Source: Halomonas sp. (lineage in GTDB: Bacteria > Pseudomonadota > Gammaproteobacteria > Pseudomonadales > Halomonadaceae). From it: DNA of 6,546 bases. The position numbers and the translations under genes are program-made. Every line of letters begins with the position of its first letter. Position 1 is the first letter of the stretch. The notes beneath the pieces were generated by a model. The model was given only the letters and a program-made list of their open reading frames with translations. It made no database searches and was not told where the DNA came from. Where the stretch lies: contig SKHS01000279.1 of the NCBI GenBank assembly GCA_007116835.1, positions 1 to 6,546 on the forward strand, in the 5' to 3' direction. Of this stretch, positions 1-4,810 are shown one piece after another.

Positions 1-217
1 CACGCGGTGTAACCTCGCGAAATGCTGCTTCCACATCCATACCGCGCTCGTACAAATTAGCTACGCGTAGGATATTCGTTTTACGGTCAAGCTCCTGATT
101 GAGCTGCTGTGCAGGACGCAGAGCAACGGCTGCCGTCGAAACGATTACCGAGCACACGATGCACAGCGAAAACGCTACGATCAGGATTTTCTTGATGGAG
201 TTGTTACCTTGTGCCAT
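1..217 (-). CDS. nqrC: Na+-translocating NADH:quinone reductase subunit C, N-terminal part (runs off left edge)
   Basis: NqrC is a membrane-anchored subunit of the Na+-NQR complex. In the family it carries a covalently bound FMN on a threonine in its periplasmic domain, which passes electrons on towards NqrB. Only the first 72 codons are visible. The protein opens MAQGNNSIKKILIV, and residues about 10-33 form one hydrophobic helix (ILIVAFSLCIVCSVIVSTAA), the expected single N-terminal anchor. This is followed by the polar segment LRPAQQLNQELDRKTNILRV, typical of the start of NqrC. The FMN-binding motif lies outside the window and cannot be checked. The ATG at 217 shares one base with the TAA of nqrB (TAATG), and AGGAG at 230-226 lies 8 nt upstream, so the start is well supported. 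The tight junction implies cotranscription and translational coupling with nqrB. Confidence 0.95.
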   Translation of the reverse strand, partial: MAQGNNSIKKILIVAFSLCIVCSVIVSTAAVALRPAQQLNQELDRKTNILRVANLYERGMDVEAAFREVTPR

Positions 218-1440
218 TAGGCAGTCTCCTCGGCCGGTACGCCAGTACGCTTGAGACGGCGCTTCACATTGGCCTGGACGAACATGTGATCGATCAGCGG
301 CGCAAACAGGTTGGCAAACAGAATGGCCAACATGATGCCTTCAGGGAAGGCCGGATTGACAACGCGAATGAGCACGGTCATGACACCGATCAGCGCGCCA
401 AACAACAAGCGACCTTGGTTGGTCATCGCAGCAGATACGGGATCTGTTGCCATAAACACCATACCGAAGGCAAAGCCACCAATAACGAGGTGCCAGTACC
501 AAGGCATCGCGAACATGGGGTTACTGTCTGAACCGATAAGGTTAAACAGCGTGCTGGTAATCACCATCCCCAGGAAGACACCCAGCATTATTCGCCAGTT
601 GGCAATTTTGGTCCACAGCAGCACTGCAGCACCAATCAAAATCGCCAACGTAGACACTTCCCCCACCGAACCAGGTACGAAGCCAATGAAGGCATCCCAC
701 CAGCTGTAAGTACTGGTCAGTGCCGTCATGCCGTCTTGAAAGGCAAGAGAAAGCGCCGTTGCGCCAGTGTAACCATCAGCGGCTACCCATACTGCGTCAC
801 CGGAGATTTGCGCCGGATAAGCGAAGTAAAGGAAGGCACGGCCAGTTAACGCCGGGTTCAGGAAGTTTTTACCTGTGCCGCCGAAGATCTCTTTACCGAT
901 GACCACACCGAAGGTGATACCTAGCGCAACTTGCCAAAGTGGAATAGTGGCCGGCAGGATCAACGCAAACAGCACTGAGGTTACGAAGAAACCTTCGTTA
1001 ACTTCATGCCCACGCTTGATGGCAAACATGACTTCCCAGAAACCACCTACTGCAAATGTCACCAGGTAGATAGGTAGGAAGTAAGTTGCGCCCAGCACAA
1101 AGTTAGCCCACAGGCTGCCCGGATCATGACCAGACGCCAGGGTCATCATAATAGCTTCACGCCAACCGCTCATGGACGCATACCCTGCATCAATCGCGGT
1201 ATTCGCTTGCCAGCCAGCATTCCACATACCGAAGAACATGGCGGGGAAGGTACACATCCACACGGTAATCATGATGCGCTTAAGGTCAACGCCATCACGC
1301 ACGTGGGAGGTGGTTTTTGCAACGCTGGGCGGCGAGTAAAAAACAGTATCTATCGCTTCATAAAGCGGATAGAACTTCTCGTACTTACCACCCTTATGGA
1401 AGTGCGGCTCGAGATTATCGAGTGTTTGTCGAATACCCAT
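217..1440 (-). CDS. nqrB: Na+-translocating NADH:quinone reductase subunit B
   Basis: NqrB is the large integral-membrane subunit of Na+-NQR. It takes part in Na+ movement and quinone reduction and holds covalent FMN and riboflavin. The product is 407 residues from the second ATG, close to the about 415 of Vibrio cholerae. Roughly nine to ten hydrophobic segments are visible (for example about 55-76, 113-137, 151-171, 263-279, 282-302, 313-333, 344-359 and 366-387). The flavinylation motif TGAT is at 225-228, so Thr228 should carry the FMN (Thr236 in V. cholerae). With that offset, Gly132, Gly133 and Glu136 match positions 140, 141 and 144 of the Vibrio protein, a region tied to inhibitor resistance and Na+ handling. 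The conserved block GGTGKNFLNPALTGRAF starts near residue 187. Two adjacent ATGs exist at 1443 and 1440. AGAGG at 1452-1448 is 4 nt from the first and 7 nt from the second, and homologues begin with Met-Gly, so I prefer 1440. The upstream ATG at 1443 overlaps the nqrA stop by one base. Confidence 0.97.
   Translation of the reverse strand: MGIRQTLDNLEPHFHKGGKYEKFYPLYEAIDTVFYSPPSVAKTTSHVRDGVDLKRIMITVWMCTFPAMFFGMWNAGWQANTAIDAGYASMSGWREAIMMTLASGHDPGSLWANFVLGATYFLPIYLVTFAVGGFWEVMFAIKRGHEVNEGFFVTSVLFALILPATIPLWQVALGITFGVVIGKEIFGGTGKNFLNPALTGRAFLYFAYPAQISGDAVWVAADGYTGATALSLAFQDGMTALTSTYSWWDAFIGFVPGSVGEVSTLAILIGAAVLLWTKIANWRIMLGVFLGMVITSTLFNLIGSDSNPMFAMPWYWHLVIGGFAFGMVFMATDPVSAAMTNQGRLLFGALIGVMTVLIRVVNPAFPEGIMLAILFANLFAPLIDHMFVQANVKRRLKRTGVPAEETA
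226..230 (-). promoter_or_regulatory. Ribosome binding site of nqrC
   Basis: AGGAG (within GAGGAG) in the final codons of nqrB lies 8 nt before the nqrC ATG at 217. Together with the TAATG stop/start overlap this is a standard translational-coupling junction. Confidence 0.75.
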
Positions 1441-1442
1441 CA

Positions 1443-2792
1443 TCAGGCCTCTTTCTCGATCATGGTGAGATTGTCACGCAGGATGGGACCGTACTCATAC
1501 TTGCCGGGGCAAACGTACGTGCACAGCGCCAGATCCTCTTCGTCCAGCTCAAGACACCCAAGCTGCATGGCAACCTCAATGTCGCCCACAATCAACGAAC
1601 GAAGTAACTGTGTTGGCATAACATCCAACGGCATTATCCGCTCATAGTTGCCCACCGGCACCATGGCTCGCTCAGAACCATTTGTCGAGGTGGTCGGCGC
1701 GTAGTTGCTCAGGCCTTTGATTTTAGAGAGGTAGATACCCATTACTGAATGGCGGTTGGCACCTGGGGACAGCCACCCCATGAAAGTGCGCTTGTTGCCT
1801 TCTTCTAGCAAGCTTATCTGGCTATTGAAACGCCCCAGGTAAGTCAAGCTACCTTCAGCGGCAAAACCGGAGAATACAGAACCTGAGATAACGCGGGTGT
1901 CATCAGGTTGGATGATCTCACCTGCTAAGAGTTCCTCGGTGCTGGCACCAATACGTGTGCGAAGCAGACGAGGATTTTCCGCGCGGGGGCCACCAACGGC
2001 CAGGATACGGCTTACATCTAGCTTGCCTTCCACAAACAGCTTACCGAACGCAATAACGTCCTGGTATCCGATGTGCCAGACCTTCTTATGCAACGCCACA
2101 GGAGACAAGTAGTGAATATGCGTACCTACCAGGCCTGCAGGATGAGGACCTGCGAAGCTTTCGGTCTGCACACCACTCACATCACCACCGGGAATGGAAG
2201 CGTTGGCACCCGTACACAGAAAAACGTTGCCCTCGGTCAGGCGGGTTAGCACCTTGAGGCCGTCTTCGAATGCTTGGGTATTTTCATTGATAACAACTGC
2301 CGGGTCAGCGCTAAGCGGATGGGTATCCACCGCAGTGACAAAAATATCGGCAGGTACGCCATCAATCGCGGGTGTCCGCGAGAAAGGTCGGGTGCGCAAG
2401 GCAGTCCATAGACCTGACTCAACCAGCTGATCAACAACAGTTTGACGTTCGAGCTGAGCTAACGTGCCACGATCATGAGAGGCGAATGTCATCGCTTCTT
2501 CATGTTCATCGACTTTAATAACAACAGACAACAAACGACGTTTTTCGCCACGGTTAATAGCTACTACTTCACCGGCGGCAGGCGCTGTAAAACGCACACC
2601 ATCAATCTTTTTATCGGTAAAGAGTAATTGGCCCAGTTTGACCTTTTCCCCTTCCTGAACTTCCATGGTTGGCTTCATGCCAACATAGTCGGTGCCCAGG
2701 ATTGCCACGTGGCGCACAGGCCGCGCATCTTCAATACGCTGCTCGGGCGCTCCCGTGATGGGGAGATCCAGGCCTTTTTTGACTTCGATCAT
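1443..2792 (-). CDS. nqrA: Na+-translocating NADH:quinone reductase subunit A
   Basis: NqrA is the cytoplasm-facing, non-transmembrane subunit of the Na+-NQR complex and in the family contributes to ubiquinone binding. The product is 449 residues (446 in Vibrio cholerae), with no signal peptide and no membrane segment. The N-terminus MIEVKKGLDLPITGAP is the family signature. It is followed by YVGMKPTMEVQEG (36-48) and FTAPAAGEVVAINRGEKR (68-85), a barrel-sandwich fold related to lipoyl domains and to RnfC. Further conserved blocks are LRTRPFSR (132-139), GANASIPGGD (195-204) and the C-terminal stretch ELDEEDLALCTYVCPGKYEY (415-434). That stretch keeps Cys413, Cys424 and Cys428, which resemble a remnant of the RnfC iron-sulfur ligand region; NqrA itself is not known to bind a cluster. 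It is the first gene of the operon. The start at 2792 fits the family N-terminus, although only a weak GAGA precedes it, so leader structure may influence translation. The TGA at 1445-1443 overlaps the first possible nqrB ATG. Confidence 0.97.
   Translation of the reverse strand: MIEVKKGLDLPITGAPEQRIEDARPVRHVAILGTDYVGMKPTMEVQEGEKVKLGQLLFTDKKIDGVRFTAPAAGEVVAINRGEKRRLLSVVIKVDEHEEAMTFASHDRGTLAQLERQTVVDQLVESGLWTALRTRPFSRTPAIDGVPADIFVTAVDTHPLSADPAVVINENTQAFEDGLKVLTRLTEGNVFLCTGANASIPGGDVSGVQTESFAGPHPAGLVGTHIHYLSPVALHKKVWHIGYQDVIAFGKLFVEGKLDVSRILAVGGPRAENPRLLRTRIGASTEELLAGEIIQPDDTRVISGSVFSGFAAEGSLTYLGRFNSQISLLEEGNKRTFMGWLSPGANRHSVMGIYLSKIKGLSNYAPTTSTNGSERAMVPVGNYERIMPLDVMPTQLLRSLIVGDIEVAMQLGCLELDEEDLALCTYVCPGKYEYGPILRDNLTMIEKEA
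1448..1452 (-). promoter_or_regulatory. Ribosome binding site that decides the nqrB start
   Basis: AGAGG, inside the last codons of nqrA, is spaced 7 nt from the ATG at 1440 and only 4 nt from the ATG at 1443. Normal Shine-Dalgarno spacing therefore favours the downstream ATG. The site lies within translated nqrA sequence, so ribosomes finishing nqrA can feed nqrB. Confidence 0.6.
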
Positions 2793-2846
2793 AGTCTCGC
2801 CCAGTTGATGGATCGGATATACGAAGGTAAGGGGTTCGAATGCTTA

Positions 2847-2880
2847 TTTTCTGCTCAGTGAGTTCTTGTTTTCTGCTCAG
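2847..2880 (-). repeat. Two 12-bp direct repeats, 22-bp period, in the nqr leader
   Basis: TTTTCTGCTCAG (plus-strand reading) occurs at 2847-2858 and again at 2869-2880. The similarity extends leftward so that 16 of 18 bases match between 2841-2858 and 2863-2880. Read towards nqrA, each unit is CTGAGCAGAAAA. Each contains a small dyad, CTG-N2-CAG. The 22-bp period is about two helical turns, so both copies face the same side of the DNA, as tandem operator sites often do. The repeats lie 55-88 bp upstream of the nqrA ATG and downstream of the predicted transcription start. A binding protein is not identifiable; replication slippage is an alternative origin. Confidence 0.6.
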
Positions 2881-2894
2881 ATTGTTACCAGTCA

Positions 2895-2914
2895 GGCTCA
2901 AGCACGCTTGAACC
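2895..2914 (-). promoter_or_regulatory. Strong hairpin / operator-like dyad in the nqr leader
   Basis: On the nqr strand the sequence GGTTCAAGCGTGCTTGAGCC folds into a stem of up to nine pairs, one of them a G-U wobble, around a GU centre (in practice an eight-pair stem with a CGUG loop). As DNA the core TCAAGC-N2-GCTTGA is a perfect 14-bp dyad. It would begin about 13 nt after the predicted nqr transcription start, so it could be an operator or an mRNA 5'-stabilising or control structure. No T-run follows, so it is not an intrinsic terminator. Confidence 0.5.
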
Positions 2915-2933
2915 ACCCCGAAAAATCTATCGT

Positions 2934-2962
2934 ATTATAAAGATAAGCGCGCCTAATGACCA
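2934..2962 (-). promoter_or_regulatory. Predicted sigma70 promoter of the nqr operon
   Basis: A perfect -10 hexamer TATAAT lies at 2939-2934. The sequence TGGTCA at 2962-2957, 17 bp upstream, matches four of six -35 bases (TTGACA). Transcription would start near 2927 and leave a leader of about 135 nt containing the hairpin and the direct repeats. The promoter lies downstream of the gap terminator, consistent with nqr being a separate transcription unit. Confidence 0.55.
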
Positions 2963-3015
2963 CATCCCTAATGGCCTCCTAAAGTGCTATATGCGCTTTT
3001 ATATCGCTTAATTTA

Positions 3016-3050
3016 GATACAAAAACGCCACCCGGAGGTGGCGTTTTGTG
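3016..3050 (-). terminator. Rho-independent terminator of gap
   Basis: The inverted repeat AAAACGCCACC (3022-3032) / GGTGGCGTTTT (3037-3047) is perfect over 11 bp with the 4-nt loop CGGA. On the minus strand the stem ends in a run of five T (3025-3021), giving the classical stem plus U-tract 56 nt after the gap stop codon. Transcribed from the plus strand it also ends in four T, but no plus-strand gene leads into it. Confidence 0.88.
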
Positions 3051-3102
3051 CTCATCTGACGCTAAAGAACGCAGCGCATGCGATTATGGCGACATTTGCG
3101 CT

Positions 3103-4608
3103 TTAATTTGCCTGATGAGGCAGCTTTAAAAACTGCACATTAGACATGTGTTGAAGGATACGAATAACTTGGCAGCTATAGCCAAATTCGTTGTCGTACC
3201 ACACATAGACGACGGCATGATTACCATTCGCGATGGTCGCCTTGGCATCCACGATACCCGCATGGCGGTTACCAACAAAATCAGATGACACTACTTCTGC
3301 TGAATCAACGAAGTCGATCTGCTTCTGGTAAGACGAGTCGATTGACATGCGACGCAGATAGTCATTCAACGTCTCAGCATCAGTGCCCTTCTCCAAGGTC
3401 AAGTTTAAAATTGCCATGGAAACGTTGGGCGTCGGCACTCGAATAGCGTTACCGGTGAGCTTACCTTCAAGCTCGGGTAGCGCCTTAGCAACGGCTTTAG
3501 CCGCCCCCGTCTCGGTAAGCACCATGTTAAGTGCCGCACTACGGCCACGACGATCACCCTTGTGATAGTTATCAATCAAGTTCTGATCATTGGTGTAAGC
3601 GTGCACGGTTTCCACATGCCCTGTCACCACACCGTACTCGTCGTTGAGTGCTTTCAGCACCGGCACGATGGCATTGGTCGTACAAGAAGCTGCTGATACG
3701 ATACGGTCATTGTCACCGATAGTCGCGTGGTTAATACCGAACACAACGTTCTTGATATCACCTTTACCAGGGGCTGTCAGCAGTGCTTTTGCAGCGCCTT
3801 TGCACTCCAGGTGCTGACCAAGCCCGGCTTCATCACGCCAAATACCGGTGTTATCAACAATTACTGCGTTATCAATACCGTAAGCGGTGTAATCAATTTC
3901 GCTAGGAGCGTCGGCATAGATAACCTGAATCACGTTGCCATTAACGGTCAAGGTACGTGCTTCGGCATCAACAGAGATGGTGCCGTCAAAAGGCCCGTGC
4001 ACTGAATCACGACGCAGCAAGCTAGCACGCTTTTCAAGGTCTTTAGCAACGTCGCCACGACCGCGCACAACAATCGCCCGCAGGCGCAGCAGGTTGCCAC
4101 CCCCTGCTTTTTCGACCATCACGCGGGCAAGCAAACGACCGATACGACCAAACCCATATAGCACTACATCTTGAGGCTCACCCTTGCTGCCGTTTGGCTG
4201 ATAGCCATCAACAATCTCAGCAAGCTCTTTGCGCAGGAAAGCATCACGGTCACCGCCGCCCTGGCGCTTAAAGTTAACGGCCAGCTTGCCAACATCCACA
4301 TGGGCGGGCCCAAGATTCATCTCACTCATCGCTTTCACGATGGGGAAAGTATCTTCAACCGAGAGTTCTGTGCCTTCAATTTTGCGCACGAAGCGATGGT
4401 CTTTGAGAATACGAATGACTGACCGCTTGATCAGGGAACGACCGAACATGGTGGCAACCACATTGTTCTGACGATACAGCTGACCCACCAGCGGGATCAT
4501 TTGCTCAGCCAGGGCTTCGTTGCTTTGCCATTCCTGAAAAACGTTTTCGAGAGCTTGCTGACTCACGTGCGGCCTCATTGAGTAGTGATAAAAATTTTCA
4601 TTGAACAT
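3103..4608 (-). CDS. gap: Glyceraldehyde-3-phosphate dehydrogenase, long form with N-terminal extension
   Basis: This cytoplasmic enzyme oxidises glyceraldehyde 3-phosphate to 1,3-bisphosphoglycerate, or runs the reverse reaction, in central carbon metabolism. The product is 501 residues against about 330 for ordinary GAPDH. Residues 1 to about 145 form an extra region of unknown fold (conserved-looking IPLVGQLYRQNNVV near 38-51). The catalytic part follows: dinucleotide-binding GFGRIGR (152-158), KRASLLRRDSVHGPFDG (193-209), SAASCTTNA (305-313) with nucleophile Cys309, catalytic His336 in VHAYTND, HKGDRRGRSAA, NAIRVPTPNVS (387-397) and WYDNEFGYS (470-478). All catalytic residues are present, so it should be active. 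The stretch after the second strand (AIVVRGRGD, 178-186) lacks the Asp that usually binds the NAD ribose, so NADP use is possible. The ATG at 4608 has AGG only 3 nt upstream. Alternatives are an in-frame TTG at 4635 and ATG at 4578, so the start is less certain than the function. Its own terminator follows. Confidence 0.95.
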   Translation of the reverse strand: MFNENFYHYSMRPHVSQQALENVFQEWQSNEALAEQMIPLVGQLYRQNNVVATMFGRSLIKRSVIRILKDHRFVRKIEGTELSVEDTFPIVKAMSEMNLGPAHVDVGKLAVNFKRQGGGDRDAFLRKELAEIVDGYQPNGSKGEPQDVVLYGFGRIGRLLARVMVEKAGGGNLLRLRAIVVRGRGDVAKDLEKRASLLRRDSVHGPFDGTISVDAEARTLTVNGNVIQVIYADAPSEIDYTAYGIDNAVIVDNTGIWRDEAGLGQHLECKGAAKALLTAPGKGDIKNVVFGINHATIGDNDRIVSAASCTTNAIVPVLKALNDEYGVVTGHVETVHAYTNDQNLIDNYHKGDRRGRSAALNMVLTETGAAKAVAKALPELEGKLTGNAIRVPTPNVSMAILNLTLEKGTDAETLNDYLRRMSIDSSYQKQIDFVDSAEVVSSDFVGNRHAGIVDAKATIANGNHAVVYVWYDNEFGYSCQVIRILQHMSNVQFLKLPHQAN

Positions 4609-4656
4609 TATCCTGAGCTTAACGGCATGCCGCAATGCATGGATAGTCGCACAACA

Positions 4657-4671
4657 TGTAGGGGTATTACA
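4657..4671 (-). promoter_or_regulatory. Possible HexR-like operator upstream of gap
   Basis: On the gap strand, TGTAATACCCCTACA is an inverted repeat, TGTA-N7-TACA. It matches 10 of 15 positions of the HexR consensus as I recall it (TGTAATTAAATTACA), including both outer half-sites. HexR controls gap and Entner-Doudoroff genes in many gammaproteobacteria. The site lies 49 bp upstream of the ATG at 4608 and downstream of the candidate gap promoter, a position suited to repression. The centre is GC-rich, unlike the consensus. Confidence 0.3.
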
Positions 4672-4725
4672 GAAAGAGCGGATTGACTACAAGTTATAAT
4701 AATGCCTAAGCGTTCGATTTTGCAG

Positions 4726-4755
4726 AGTATACCTAACCTTGGGGGTCTGCCTGAA
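4726..4755 (-). promoter_or_regulatory. Candidate gap promoter
   Basis: TATACT at 4731-4726 matches five of six -10 bases. TTCAGG at 4755-4750, 18 bp upstream, is only a 3/6 match to -35. A second possible -10, TATTAT at 4701-4696, has no good -35 partner. The location in the divergent region is right but the assignment is weak. Confidence 0.25.
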
Positions 4756-4760
4756 AGTAG

Positions 4761-4776
4761 GGATCGTGTATGATCC
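4761..4776 (+). promoter_or_regulatory. Candidate mfd -10 element inside a 16-bp dyad
   Basis: TATGAT at 4769-4774 matches five of six -10 bases and would start transcription near 4781, about 30 nt before the mfd ATG. No good -35 lies 16-18 bp upstream. The hexamer overlaps the inverted repeat GGATC-N6-GATCC (4761-4776), which could be an operator, but the arms are short and could be chance. Confidence 0.3.
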
Positions 4777-4810
4777 AGGTTCCGTTTCAGCGTAAAACGA
4801 TACCGTAACT

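Larger units (their letters stand above)
2793..3102. other. Intergenic region between gap and nqrA (no convincing gene)
   Basis: These 310 bases separate two genes transcribed in the same direction. From the gap side they contain a Rho-independent terminator (3021-3047), an AT-rich stretch, a consensus-like promoter (2934-2962), a leader hairpin (2895-2914), two direct repeats (2847-2880) and the unstructured end of the nqr leader. Apart from a doubtful 12-codon reading frame, no protein gene is seen. In Pseudomonas aeruginosa I recall a permease gene (aroP1) at this place; no trace of one is visible here. Confidence 0.8.

Noticed and set aside
211..1647. Several plus-strand open frames of 60-173 codons opposite nqrA and nqrB
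   Set aside because: They lie wholly antisense to well-conserved genes, their predicted proteins are rich in Arg/His/Ser without recognisable motifs, and no ribosome site or promoter supports them.
2793..2930. Riboswitch, for example a Na+-sensing RNA, in the nqr leader
   Set aside because: Only one simple hairpin is visible. I see no multi-stem junction or conserved core that would support any known riboswitch class.
2952..2973. Repeat of CCTAATG at 2952-2958 and 2967-2973
   Set aside because: Seven bases at 15-bp spacing, with no dyad symmetry and no match to a known site; too short to claim.
3383..4471. Plus-strand open frames opposite gap
   Set aside because: They are shadows of the strongly conserved dehydrogenase frame, with low-complexity or basic translations and no start signals.
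4683..4700. TTGACT and TATAAT as a plus-strand promoter for mfd
   Set aside because: Each hexamer is good alone, but only 6 bp separate them instead of 16-18, so they cannot form one sigma70 promoter.
4785..4800. Cra/FruR-like half-site (GCTGAAACG on the minus strand)
   Set aside because: Only one half matches the palindromic consensus; the other half (GAACC) does not, and a half-site of this length is expected by chance.
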